NCBI GenBank assembly: GCA_018712425.1
Contig: DVHA01000173.1
Coordinates: 1-8,254, forward strand
Direction: 5' to 3'
DNA from: Candidatus Faecivivens stercoravium
GTDB taxonomy: Bacteria; Bacillota; Clostridia; Oscillospirales; Ruminococcaceae
Length of the DNA: 8,254 nucleotides
In this document: piece after piece, positions 1-6,129 of the stretch
Numbering within the stretch: the first letter of the stretch is position 1
Layout: every line of letters begins with the position of its first letter
Made by a program: the position numbers and the translations under genes
The notes under the pieces: model-generated
The model's database searches: none
Seen by the model: the letters and a program-made list of their open reading frames with translations, nothing else
What the model was told of the DNA's origin: nothing

Positions 1-171
1 TCGATCCTCGCCTGCGGCGCGGGGGCGGTCAGCAAGGTGGTCCGCCCCGGCAGAATCGACCGGGTCTATAATTTTAAGTACCCCTACGAATATATCGGGC
101 AGTTTTCGGATATTCTGGAAAGAAAGGGGGAGCTGGAAGGGATGCTTTCGGCCCTCCCGGCGGGAGAGTGA
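1..171 (+). CDS. hemZ: HemZ-type radical SAM protein, C-terminal end only (5' truncated by window)
   Basis: The frame is open from base 1 to a TGA at 169-171 and gives the last 56 residues of a longer protein. The tail reads SILACGAGAVSKVV, then an RIDRVYNFK segment, a Y-x-x-Y-I pattern and a final ERKGEL helix. This resembles the C-terminus of HemZ, the oxygen-independent coproporphyrinogen dehydrogenase-like radical SAM protein, where an (I/L)xxFGAGAxSK segment precedes the last helices. The catalytic CxxxCxxC region would lie upstream of the window, so function cannot be checked here. The next gene starts 12 bases after the stop behind its own ribosome binding site, so the two are probably cotranscribed. 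The assignment rests on one short conserved patch; another HemN/HemW-like member is the main alternative. Confidence 0.7.
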   Translation, partial: SILACGAGAVSKVVRPGRIDRVYNFKYPYEYIGQFSDILERKGELEGMLSALPAGE

Positions 172-183
172 AAGGAGAAAGCC

Positions 184-1128
184 ATGCAGAAGAGCAAGAT
201 CTTTAAACCCCATGTCGACGCCTATGCGGTAAACGACCTCGCCCGCACCGACCCCCAGAAGCTCATCGACCTCTCGGAAGAGCGCTACCGCTCCCAGATT
301 TCCGAGCTGGCGGAGGATTTTGCCGCCCATTTCCCCCAGTCCCGGATTATCCTCCTCTCCGGCCCCACCAGCGCCGGCAAGACGACCACCTCCCACAACC
401 TCGACACCGAACTCGAAAAGCGGGGGATTGCGACCTTCGCCCTCTCGCTGGACGATTTCTTCTTCGACCGGGATAAAGCGCCCCTCCTGCCCGACGGGAC
501 CCGGGACTTCGAGACCCCGGCCCTCATCGACATCGAGACGCTGGAAGGCTGCCTCACGGAACTGTTCCGGGAGGGGCATGCCGATTTCCCGATCTTCGAC
601 TTCAAGGTGGGCCGCCGGAGCGAGCAGACCTTCCACTATGAGTACGACGACCACACCGCCATCATCATCGAGGGCCTCCACGCCTTAAACCCGATGATTG
701 CCGGGCGGCCCTTCTTCCGGGACGCCAAAAAGCTCTATATCTCCATCCGGGCGGAGTTTTACGAAGGGGTCCGGCGGGTGCTCTCGACCCGGGAGCTGCG
801 GTTTATCCGCCGGATTATTCGGGATGAGCACTTCCGGGGGAGCCCGCCCCTCAGCACGATGGCGATGTGGAAAAACGTCGTCGACGGGGAGGAAAAGTAT
901 ATCCGCCCCTTCCGGGTGGACGCCGATAAATGGATTGACTCCCTCCACCTCTACGAGCCCGCCCTCTACCGGCCGATTGCCGAGAAGCTCTTGACCCCCT
1001 GCCTCTCCGACCCCCAGTACGGGCGGCAGGCCGCCGACCTGCTGGAACGGCTCTCCCATTTTGAGCCGCTGCCGCCGGTCAAGATCCCGCGGGATTCGCT
1101 GATGCGGGAGTTTTTGGAGGATTTCTGA
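184..1128 (+). CDS. Uridine kinase-like nucleoside kinase (P-loop, PRK/UDK family)
   Basis: This 314-residue protein is probably a cytosolic ATP-dependent nucleoside kinase of the phosphoribulokinase/uridine kinase family. An N-terminal helical segment (residues 15-50) precedes beta strand RIILLSG and a Walker A loop GPTSAGKT at 60-67. The family DD pair is at 90-91 in SLDDFFFDRD. A Walker-B-like strand IIIEGLHALNP lies at 160-170, and the basic lid R-x-x-R-R-I-I-R-D is around 206-214. It is longer than E. coli-type uridine kinase (just over 200 residues), with an extra N-terminal helix and a C-terminal helical extension. It resembles the kinase part of clostridial proteins that elsewhere carry a threonyl-tRNA-synthetase-like TGS domain, which I do not see here. 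ATG 184 follows AAAGGAG at 171-177 with good spacing. Kinase activity is well supported; the substrate is an inference. Confidence 0.85.
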   Translation: MQKSKIFKPHVDAYAVNDLARTDPQKLIDLSEERYRSQISELAEDFAAHFPQSRIILLSGPTSAGKTTTSHNLDTELEKRGIATFALSLDDFFFDRDKAPLLPDGTRDFETPALIDIETLEGCLTELFREGHADFPIFDFKVGRRSEQTFHYEYDDHTAIIIEGLHALNPMIAGRPFFRDAKKLYISIRAEFYEGVRRVLSTRELRFIRRIIRDEHFRGSPPLSTMAMWKNVVDGEEKYIRPFRVDADKWIDSLHLYEPALYRPIAEKLLTPCLSDPQYGRQAADLLERLSHFEPLPPVKIPRDSLMREFLEDF

Positions 1129-1290
1129 AAACTGTTCGCAGGATATTCAGAATAAAAGTTCTCTCTATTTTTATTATACGTCCAATTTTGTCTTTTGGCA
1201 AGGGATTTGCAAACATCTTTTTCTATCTTGCCGCTTTTCATCATTTCACACAAAAAGCGGCGGGTAAACCCGGGCGAATGATATTTTGCG
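1129..1290. other. AT-rich intergenic stretch downstream of the nucleoside kinase
   Basis: No gene is seen. A weak stem (CTGAA at 1125-1129 with TTCAG at 1146-1150, inner CTG-TTCG-CAG) overlaps the kinase stop and is followed by AT-rich DNA, but it is too poor to call a terminator. A better hairpin pairs GCCGCTTTT at 1230-1238 with AAAAGCGGC at 1253-1261; its loop carries a TTTCAC motif like the linkers of the hairpin arrays elsewhere in the window. Repeat copy A probably begins near 1272. Confidence 0.4.
1173..1201 (-). promoter_or_regulatory. Sigma-A-like promoter on the minus strand
   Basis: Read on the minus strand, TTGCCA (-35, 1201-1196) is followed after exactly 17 bases by a perfect TATAAT (-10, 1178-1173). 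Transcription would start near 1166 and run into the 3' end of the nucleoside kinase in antisense. No credible minus-strand gene lies downstream, so the product would be an antisense or noncoding RNA, or the site may be inactive. The match is better than any plus-strand candidate in this gap. Confidence 0.5.
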
Positions 1291-1507
1291 GAAACGTAAA
1301 AATCGGCGCTGGCGTTAAAATTACGAAGAAACGTGCGAAGAATGAAAAGTTTTACGCGATTTTTTTCAAAAAAATCGCGGGAGTGGAGAGGGCAGAGCCC
1401 TTTCCCAGGCACTCACCTTCCGTACTGCCGAAGTTGTCCACGGCTGTACTGCCCAAAATGAAGGGTGCGCAGCACCCAAAAAATACTCAAAAAAGACTTT
1501 TTCGACA
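1272..1507 (+). repeat. Long intergenic repeat, copy A (about 236 bp)
   Basis: By hand alignment 1291-1508 is about 85% identical to the reverse complement of 6129-6345 (copy C), with one single-base gap, and its two ends also match copy B (5123-5391). The right end is TTTTTCGACA (1498-1507). The expected left inverted repeat is present only in degenerate form (GGGCGAATGA, from 1272). Internal palindromes are an AT-rich one at 1355-1379 (CGCGATTTTTTT / AAAAAAATCGCG), GGAGAGGGC-AGA-GCCCTTTCC at 1385-1405, and GGGTGC-GCA-GCACCC at 1463-1477. No coding capacity is credible. It could be a MITE-like nonautonomous element or a repeated structured RNA. Confidence 0.8.
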
Positions 1508-1515
1508 ACCTGAAA

Positions 1516-1588
1516 GGCCGCTTGCGGCCCACCTTCACTCTTCACCCTTCACTGCCGCGAAGCGGCAATTCCCCCGCCCGCCGGGCGG
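1516..1588. repeat. Small hairpin array next to copy A
   Basis: Three short perfect palindromes follow one another: GGCCGC-TT-GCGGCC (1516-1529), TGCCGC-GAA-GCGGCA (1553-1567) and CCGCCC-GCC-GGGCGG (1574-1588). They are joined by linkers made of repeated TTCAC words and an AATT after the second stem. The middle hairpin with its flanks, TTCACTGCCGCGAA onward, recurs at 6402-6422. No T-run follows the stems, so they are not ordinary terminators. Confidence 0.65.
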
Positions 1589-1644
1589 ATTTCGCCTCAA
1601 AAACCGACTTCCTGTAAGCAAATTCTTAAATTTTTGATTATCCC

Positions 1645-1673
1645 TTGCGCGGCGGGGCCCGATGGATTATAAT
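1645..1673 (+). promoter_or_regulatory. Sigma-A-like promoter of the zinc-ribbon gene
   Basis: A perfect TATAAT lies at 1668-1673, preceded after 17 bases by TTGCGC (1645-1650), which keeps only the TTG of the consensus -35. The predicted start near 1680 lies 50 bases before the chosen start codon. An apparent in-frame ATG at 1662 therefore sits inside the promoter and cannot be the translation start. Confidence 0.65.
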
Positions 1674-1684
1674 ACTATTGTGGT

Positions 1685-1706
1685 ATTTCCCGCAGCGGCG
1701 GGAAAT
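1685..1706 (+). promoter_or_regulatory. Hairpin at the 5' end of the zinc-ribbon mRNA leader
   Basis: ATTTCCCGC (1685-1693) pairs perfectly with GCGGGAAAT (1698-1706) around a four-base loop, only a few bases after the predicted transcription start. An overlapping outer pairing, GGTATT (1682-1687) with AATACC (1709-1714), would compete with it. It could protect the mRNA 5' end or act as a DNA operator; the sequence does not decide. Confidence 0.4.
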
Positions 1707-1730
1707 GGAATACCGGAAAGGAAGATTTGT

Positions 1731-2285
1731 ATGGGATTTCTGGAAGAACTGCTGGTGTCCGCCAAGAACGTGGTTGACAAAGCCGGCAAACAGACCGACA
1801 AGGTCGTCGAAGTATCCAAGTTAAAATACCAGAGCATCCAGCTGCAAAACGAGCTTTCGCACCTCTATGAACAGCTGGGCGTCGCGGTCTACGCCAAAAT
1901 GACCGAGGAGTATGACAACGGGGACCTCCTCGCCTCCCTGGCCGACGAGATCACCGAAGTCCGGGCGGCTTTAAAGGTCGTCGAGGAGAAGATCAGCGAA
2001 CAGCGCAACGAGCAGATCTGCTCTGTATGTGGCGCCAAATCCTCCCGCGACGCGAAGTTCTGCCCCAACTGCGGCGCAAAGTTCGGCAAGGAAGAGCCGG
2101 AAGAGCCCGTCCCCGCCGAGGAAGAAGCCTGCTGCTGCGGCTGCGGCGAAACGGAATGCGCGTCTGAGGCGGAAGCGGAGTCCTGCGCCGAAGAAAAGCC
2201 GGAAGGGGAATGCGGCTGCGGCTGCGAAGAAACTGCCCCTGAAGCGGATGAAAACGCCCAGAAGGACGAAAAAACCGAGGGTTAA
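1731..2285 (+). CDS. Coiled-coil zinc-ribbon protein with cysteine-rich acidic tail
   Basis: The product is 184 residues with no signal peptide or membrane segment, so it is probably cytosolic. Residues 1-92 are helical and charged (AKNVVDKAGKQTDKVVEVSK onward), suggesting a coiled coil. Residues 97-114 form a zinc ribbon CSVC-x10-CPNC with cysteines 97, 100, 111 and 114. The rest is very acidic and holds nine further cysteines in clusters: CCCGCGETEC at 134-143, C152 and CGCGC at 161-165. The helix-plus-ribbon part resembles uncharacterised clostridial zinc-ribbon proteins; the tail looks like an extra metal-binding segment. ATG 1731 is chosen because AAAGGAAG (1717-1724) lies 6 bases upstream and the promoter overlaps the longer start. 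It has its own promoter and terminator, so it is probably monocistronic. I do not recognise a function; metal buffering or a scaffold role is speculation. Confidence 0.8.
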   Translation: MGFLEELLVSAKNVVDKAGKQTDKVVEVSKLKYQSIQLQNELSHLYEQLGVAVYAKMTEEYDNGDLLASLADEITEVRAALKVVEEKISEQRNEQICSVCGAKSSRDAKFCPNCGAKFGKEEPEEPVPAEEEACCCGCGETECASEAEAESCAEEKPEGECGCGCEETAPEADENAQKDEKTEG

Positions 2286-2305
2286 TCGGTTTTAGCCGGA
2301 AGCGG

Positions 2306-2342
2306 ACTGCTCTTCCTGCGGATGCGCGGGAAGGGCAGTTTT
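2306..2342 (+). terminator. Rho-independent terminator of the zinc-ribbon gene
   Basis: A stem of about 15 pairs starts ACTGCTCTTCC (2306-2316) and closes with GGAAGGGCAGT (2329-2339), with one T-G wobble at 2311/2334 and a possible T-G pair near the top. It has a short loop around 2321-2324 and is followed directly by TTTT. It begins about 20 bases after the stop codon. The T-run is short, but the stem is long and GC-rich. Confidence 0.7.
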
Positions 2343-2471
2343 GCGGACAGAATCAATTGGCGGCGTTTAAGATGTATCGGAAGGCGTCCCGGGCCCTCTT
2401 TTGCCGGAGGGACCGGCGCGCGGCGTTTTCAGGTACACCCCAGCCGCAAACCACAAAGGGAGTGAAGCTCT

Positions 2472-4232
2472 TTGCAAGACACCCGGAGAAAGGTCTCCCA
2501 GGGACAGAACCTCCTGCGCGGCGCGACCGTGCTCGGCGCGTCAATGATCATCGTCAAGCTGTTCGGCGCGCTCTTCAAAATCCCGCTGGGCAATATCCTG
2601 GACGGGGACGGGATGGGGTATTTCTCCACCTCTTATTCGATTTTCACGATGATCTACTCCTTCTCGACCGCCGGGCTCCCGGCCGCCATCGCCAAGATGG
2701 TCGCCGAGCAGTCGGTGCGGGGAAGGGCCCGGGATATCCGCAAGCTCCACCAGCTGTCGGTAAAGCTCTTTCTGATCCTCGGGATTGCCGGGACGGTACT
2801 GATCCTCCTCTTCAGCCGGCTTTATGTAAACCTCGCCAGCAACGAAGGGGCCTGGCTCTCGGTCATCGCGATCGCGCCGGCCGTCTTTTTCGGCTGCATG
2901 ACCAGCGCCTACCGCGGCTACTACGAGGGGATGCGCAACATGTCCCCGACCGCCGTATCCCAAGTAGTCGAGGTGGTCGTCAAACTGCTGGTGGGCCTGG
3001 CGCTGGCGCTCATCGCCGTCCGGGTCGGCGAGGCCCAGTATGCCGCCGGCGGGACGGTCTTCGGGCAGGTTTGCGCCACCCAGCTGGAGGCAAACGCCGT
3101 CATCCAGCAGGCCGCCTCCGCCGCCGCCATCCTCGGCGTCACCATTTCGACGATGGCCGGCACCCTCTACCTCCTCTGGAAATACCGGCGGGAGGGGGAC
3201 GGCCTCTCGGAGGAGGACCTTCGTTATTCCCCCCGGCCGATGCGGGGAAGGGTCTTGATGGTGCGGCTGGTGACCATCGCGGTGCCGATCTCGATCGGCT
3301 CGATCGTCATGAACGTCGCCCAGGCGGTCGACACCGTCACGATCATCAACTGTTTGCAGTTTGCCTTCGACCACTTTTCCGATACGATGGCAAAGATTTT
3401 TGACGGGATCATCTCCCCCGAGATGATCGCCGCCGGCTCGGCCGCCAACTTTATCTACGGCTCCTATTCGGGCTACGCCCTCTCGATCTTCAACCTCGTG
3501 CCCTCCTTCTGCAACATCTTCGGCAAGTCGGCGCTCCCGAACGTCACCGCCTGCTGGAGCGCGGGGGACCGGGAGGGGACGAGAATCAACATCGAGTCGG
3601 TCATCCGGATGACCAGTTTAATTGCCATCCCCGCCAGCTTCGGCATCTTCTTTATGGCCGAGCCGATCCTGTCGCTCCTCTACCCGGCGAAGGAGGCGGA
3701 GGTGGCGGTCGCCTCCCAGGTGCTCTCCTGGCAGGGGATCTCGCTGATCTTTTTGGGGCTGACCGTCCCGCTGTTCGCGGTGCTGCAGGGGCTCGGCCAC
3801 GCCGGCAAGCCGCCGAAGTATATGCTGGTGGGGATGCTTGTCAAGTTTGTCGTCAACCTTGTCACCATCTGCATCCCCTTTATCAACGTCAACGGCGCCG
3901 CCCTTGGCACCGGCAGCTGCTACGCGATCATCCTCTTCCTCTCCCTCCGGGGGCTGCGGAAGGTGACGGGGCTGCAGATCAGCTTCTGGAAGCTGACCGG
4001 CAAGCAGCTGATCTGCGGGCTGGCCTGCGGGCTGACCGCCTGGGGGAGCTATACCCTCCTGTCGGGGGTCACCTCTTCCCACATTATCACCCTTGTAGCC
4101 ATCGCGCTGGCGGCGGTTGTTTACGCCGTCCTGCTGCTTCTTCTGCGGGCAATCAGCCGGGAAGACGTGGAAATGCTGCCGAAAGGCAAAAAAATTGCGA
4201 AAATGCTTGCAAAATACAAACTTATCGGGTAA
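2472..4232 (+). CDS. spoVB: SpoVB/YabM-family MOP flippase (polysaccharide biosynthesis membrane protein)
   Basis: This 586-residue polytopic membrane protein belongs to the multidrug/oligosaccharidyl-lipid/polysaccharide (MOP) superfamily, whose members flip lipid-linked saccharides across the cytoplasmic membrane. Family features visible are an N-terminal GQNLLRGATVLGASMIIVKL entry, the segment AYRGYYEGMRNMSPTAVSQ at 146-164 and the late INVNGAALGT motif at 471-480. About a dozen or more hydrophobic segments are spread over residues 15-560, and the tail is basic. Bacillus SpoVB and YabM are near 520-530 residues, so this copy is somewhat longer, with longer loops around 183-215 and 290-330. 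Its place before mazG matches yabM-yabN of Bacillus. The start is TTG 2472, 9 bases after AAAGGGAG (2455-2462). Whether it serves spore cortex (SpoVB) or another glycan (YabM) cannot be told from sequence. Confidence 0.85.
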   Translation: MQDTRRKVSQGQNLLRGATVLGASMIIVKLFGALFKIPLGNILDGDGMGYFSTSYSIFTMIYSFSTAGLPAAIAKMVAEQSVRGRARDIRKLHQLSVKLFLILGIAGTVLILLFSRLYVNLASNEGAWLSVIAIAPAVFFGCMTSAYRGYYEGMRNMSPTAVSQVVEVVVKLLVGLALALIAVRVGEAQYAAGGTVFGQVCATQLEANAVIQQAASAAAILGVTISTMAGTLYLLWKYRREGDGLSEEDLRYSPRPMRGRVLMVRLVTIAVPISIGSIVMNVAQAVDTVTIINCLQFAFDHFSDTMAKIFDGIISPEMIAAGSAANFIYGSYSGYALSIFNLVPSFCNIFGKSALPNVTACWSAGDREGTRINIESVIRMTSLIAIPASFGIFFMAEPILSLLYPAKEAEVAVASQVLSWQGISLIFLGLTVPLFAVLQGLGHAGKPPKYMLVGMLVKFVVNLVTICIPFINVNGAALGTGSCYAIILFLSLRGLRKVTGLQISFWKLTGKQLICGLACGLTAWGSYTLLSGVTSSHIITLVAIALAAVVYAVLLLLLRAISREDVEMLPKGKKIAKMLAKYKLIG

Positions 4233-4245
4233 AATAGATGCGTAC

Positions 4246-4279
4246 GTCTCTGGCGGCGGGGATTCCCGCCGCCAGAGAC
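4246..4279. repeat. Perfect 15-bp inverted repeat between the flippase gene and mazG
   Basis: GTCTCTGGCGGCGGG (4246-4260) pairs without mismatch with its complement at 4265-4279 around a GATT loop. It starts 14 bases after the flippase stop. Neither strand has a T-run after it, so it is not a classical terminator. Roles in mRNA 3' end protection or partial termination are possible. Confidence 0.6.
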
Positions 4280-4327
4280 TGCCGAAAAACAGGTTTTCCG
4301 GCAGGATGAGGACGGGGGTGAGAAACG

Positions 4328-5080
4328 ATGGATTTTCCACAGAAAAGCGCCTATACTTTTGATGACCTGCGGCGGCTGGTCGCCTGCCTGCGGGCGCCGG
4401 ACGGCTGCCCCTGGGACCGGGAGCAGACCCACGGGAGCATCCGCCGGGATTTCATCGAGGAAACCTACGAGGCGGTCGAGGCGATCGACCGGGACGACCC
4501 GGCGCTCCTTTGTGAGGAGCTGGGGGATGTCCTCTTCCAGGTGGCCTTCCACACCCGCATCGAGGAAGAGCGCGGGCGCTTTACGATGGAGGATGTCCTC
4601 ACCGGCATCACCCGCAAGATGCTCATCCGCCACCCCCACGTCTTCGGCGGGACCGAAGTCTCCGGCACCGGCGAGGTGCTCCGCAACTGGGAGTCGATTA
4701 AAAACGCCGTCAAAGGGGTCGGGAGCAAGACCGAGACCCTCCGGCTGGTCCCCGAGACCTTCCCGGCGCTGATGCGGGCGGACAAGCTGCTCAAAAGGGC
4801 CGACCAGGCGGGCGCTGACGGCACCGCTGCGGTAGCCGCCTCCCTCCCCGGGGTCTACGAGGATTTCCTCGCGGCCGGCAGCGGGGCGGAGGGGGAAAAG
4901 GCCCTCGGGAAGCTCCTCCTGGCCGTCACCGCCGCCGCCAGGGAAAAGGGGCTGGACGCCGAGATGTCGCTCCTCGCCGCCTGCAAGGCCCTTACCGAGG
5001 ACTTTGCAGAGGCAGAGGAAAACACCCGCGAAGCACCCGAAACGCTGCCTGAAGCCTTCAGAGAGGCTATCGGGCGGTAA
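4328..5080 (+). CDS. mazG: MazG nucleoside triphosphate pyrophosphohydrolase
   Basis: A 250-residue two-domain MazG protein, a cytosolic all-alpha enzyme that hydrolyses NTPs to NMP and pyrophosphate and helps clear aberrant nucleotides. The N-terminal domain has the hallmark LRAPDGCPWDREQTH (21-35), metal ligands EETYE at 44-48 and EELGD at 63-67, followed by VLFQVAFHTRIEEE and KMLIRHPHVFGG (97-108). The linker ETFPALMRADKLLKRA (143-158) leads into a second MazG-like domain at about 160-232. There the expected EExxE and EELGD motifs are replaced by VYEDF and KALGK, so its metal site looks lost. ATG 4328 follows GGGGGTGA (4314-4321). Position after the flippase matches Bacillus yabM-yabN, though yabN carries an extra methyltransferase domain absent here. 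Confidence 0.92.
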   Translation: MDFPQKSAYTFDDLRRLVACLRAPDGCPWDREQTHGSIRRDFIEETYEAVEAIDRDDPALLCEELGDVLFQVAFHTRIEEERGRFTMEDVLTGITRKMLIRHPHVFGGTEVSGTGEVLRNWESIKNAVKGVGSKTETLRLVPETFPALMRADKLLKRADQAGADGTAAVAASLPGVYEDFLAAGSGAEGEKALGKLLLAVTAAAREKGLDAEMSLLAACKALTEDFAEAEENTREAPETLPEAFREAIGR

Positions 5081-5103
5081 GAGAGACAAACAGGAAAGTG
5101 AAG

Positions 5104-5117
5104 GGCAGTTCGCTGCC
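5104..5117. repeat. Single small hairpin with array-type linkers before copy B
   Basis: GGCAG (5104-5108) pairs with CTGCC (5113-5117) around TTCG. It is flanked by AAGTGAA on the left and TGAAATT on the right, the same linker words as in the arrays at 6372-6469 and 8121-8221. It begins 23 bases after the mazG stop and directly precedes the left end of copy B. Confidence 0.5.
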
Positions 5118-5122
5118 TGAAA

Positions 5123-5391
5123 TTGCCGGAAAAACGTGAGATTCGGCGCTGGCGCTGCCGTATTCGCAAAACGGGCGGCCATCAGAAGTTTAGGATCGCC
5201 CCCTTTTTAAATGGGCTCAGGTTTTGCTTTGCAAAACCGGACGAATTACAAGTAATTCGTCGCGAACGTGGAGAGGGCAGAGCCCTTTCCCAGGCGCTCA
5301 CCTAAAGTACTTCCGAAGCTGGCCACAGCTAATGCGCCTATAACAAAGCGTGCGCAGCACACAAAAAATCGTTAAAAAACTTTTTCGGCAA
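5123..5391 (+). repeat. Long intergenic repeat, copy B (about 269 bp, divergent core)
   Basis: Ends are imperfect inverted repeats: TTGCCGGAAAAA (5123-5134) against TTTTTCGGCAA (5381-5391), one extra G on the left. The left part shares TCGGCGCTGGCG with copies A and C. From about 5270 to the end it again matches them, including GGAGAGGGC-AGA-GCCCTTTCC (5270-5290), TACTTCCGAAGCTG (5308-5321) and GTGC-GCA-GCAC (5350-5360). The core at about 5151-5265 is different and carries two hairpins: GGTTTTGC-TTT-GCAAAACC (5220-5238) and ACGAATTAC-AA-GTAATTCGT (5241-5260). No gene is visible in it. It fills most of the gap between mazG and hup. Confidence 0.78.
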
Positions 5392-5404
5392 CAAAAACCA
5401 CGGA

Positions 5405-5428
5405 AATCCGAGGGGGAAACCCCGGATT
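5405..5428 (+). promoter_or_regulatory. Hairpin in the hup upstream region
   Basis: AATCCG (5405-5410) pairs with CGGATT (5423-5428), with G and C runs inside around an AAA loop. It ends 12 bases before the ribosome binding site of hup. No T-run follows, so a leader structure is more likely than a terminator. No convincing hup promoter was found; a TATAAC at 5339-5344 inside copy B lacks a -35. Confidence 0.35.
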
Positions 5429-5454
5429 GAAATAGAATTTGGAGGAACATAAAA

Positions 5455-5730
5455 ATGACGAAAACCGAACTGATCAATGAAGTTGCAAATAAAACCGGCC
5501 TGACCAAGAAGGACGCCGAAAAGGCTGTCTCCGCCGTCATCGAGAGCATCACCGACGCGATGTCGATGGGCGATAAGGTCCAGCTGGTCGGCTTTGGCAC
5601 CTTCGAAGTCCGCGACCGTGCCGCCAGAGAGGGCAAAAACCCCGCTACCGGCGAAACCATCTCGATCCCCGCGACCAAAGTCCCGGCTTTCAAGGCCGGC
5701 AAGGCACTGAAGGACGCGATTGCGAAGTAA
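5455..5730 (+). CDS. hup: HU-family DNA-binding protein
   Basis: A 91-residue HU histone-like protein, which as a dimer bends and wraps DNA in the nucleoid. The N-terminal helices [20 protein letters not shown] (1-20) are typical. The family signature begins [21 protein letters not shown] (46-66), with the intercalating proline in the arm at residue 63, and the end is [15 protein letters not shown]. Length and motifs match standard HU. ATG 5455 is preceded by GGAGG (5441-5445), 9 bases away. The gene is flanked by repeat copy B on one side and its own terminator on the other, so it may form a single-gene unit. HU at this place between mazG and rqcP is common in Clostridia. Confidence 0.97.
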   Translation: MTKTELINEVANKTGLTKKDAEKAVSAVIESITDAMSMGDKVQLVGFGTFEVRDRAAREGKNPATGETISIPATKVPAFKAGKALKDAIAK

Positions 5731-5749
5731 TCGTTTTTGATTGCACACG

Positions 5750-5778
5750 GGCAGGCTTTTTATTAGCCTGCCTTTTCA
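5750..5778 (+). terminator. Rho-independent terminator of hup
   Basis: GGCAGGCT (5750-5757) pairs with AGCCTGCC (5765-5772), a perfect 8-bp stem with a 7-base loop, followed by TTTT and a further T-rich stretch. It lies about 20 bases after the hup stop and before the rqcP ribosome binding site, so rqcP needs read-through or its own start signal, which I could not identify. Confidence 0.85.
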
Positions 5779-5809
5779 CTTTTTCAGTAGAATCGGAAAG
5801 GAAATCAAT

Positions 5810-6049
5810 ATGAGACTGGATAAATACCTGAAAGTCAGCCGGATTATCAAGCGCCGGACCGTCGCCAACGAAGCCTGCGACGCCGGCCGGATCCTGGTAA
5901 ACGGCAAGCCCGCCCGGGCTTCCTACGACGTCAAGGCCGGGGATATCCTCGAGATCGGCGTCGGCAAGCCGATGAAGGTGGAGGTCGTCTCGGTCAACGA
6001 GTACGCCACCAAGGAGAACGCGGCGGAGATGTATAAGATCATCGGATAA
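5810..6049 (+). CDS. rqcP: RqcP, S4-domain ribosome quality control factor
   Basis: A 79-residue S4 RNA-binding protein matching RqcP (YabO). In Bacillus RqcP binds 23S rRNA and the tRNA on obstructed 50S subunits and works with RqcH to add C-terminal alanine tails to stalled nascent chains. The whole protein fits: MRLDKYLKVSRIIKRRTVAN at 1-20, GRILVNGKPARASYDVKAGD at 29-48, and the tail KENAAEMYKIIG typical of this group. ATG 5810 is chosen over an in-frame ATG at 5741 because AAAGGAAA (5797-5803) lies 6 bases upstream and the longer form would start before the hup terminator stem and add 23 residues unlike the family. Unlike Bacillus, yabP does not follow directly; about 460 bases with repeat copy C intervene. 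Confidence 0.93.
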   Translation: MRLDKYLKVSRIIKRRTVANEACDAGRILVNGKPARASYDVKAGDILEIGVGKPMKVEVVSVNEYATKENAAEMYKIIG

Positions 6050-6103
6050 TGGAAGCGGCTGTTTCCGGTTTCCGGAAAAAATTAATCAGCGTAGCTTACC
6101 TTA

Positions 6104-6124
6104 ACTTGCCCTTCAGGGGCAAAT
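6104..6124. repeat. Hairpin unit on the left flank of copy C
   Basis: TTGCCCT (6106-6112) pairs with GGGGCAA (6116-6122) around TCA, one T-G wobble. The 21-base unit differs by one base from 6372-6392 on the other side of copy C, in the same orientation. The 50 bases between the rqcP stop and this unit contain only a weak TTTCCGG-TTT-CCGGAAA stem (6062-6078) without a T-run. Confidence 0.6.
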
Positions 6125-6129
6125 CAGTT

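Noticed and set aside
966..1412. Minus-strand open frame across copy A, sharing a peptide (FFEKNRVKL, FNASADFYVSAK) with a plus-strand frame at 6158-6493 in copy C
   Set aside because: The shared peptide follows from DNA identity of the repeats. Several differences between copies change residues, the frames have no ribosome binding site, and they run into unrelated DNA on either side.
1662..1730. Earlier in-frame ATG for the zinc-ribbon protein
   Set aside because: It overlaps the -10 box and precedes the predicted transcription start; ATG 1731 has a good ribosome binding site.
2357..3403. Long plus-strand open frame overlapping the flippase gene
   Set aside because: Its product is Arg/Gly/Pro-rich low-complexity sequence without domains, and the overlapping frame encodes a clear MOP flippase; it is a GC-rich shadow frame.
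5741..5809. Earlier in-frame ATG for RqcP
   Set aside because: The extension translates the hup terminator and has no family similarity; ATG 5810 has a well-placed ribosome binding site.
6062..6078. TTTCCGG-TTT-CCGGAAA as an rqcP terminator
   Set aside because: It is followed by A rather than T on the plus strand, and no gene ends towards it on the minus strand.
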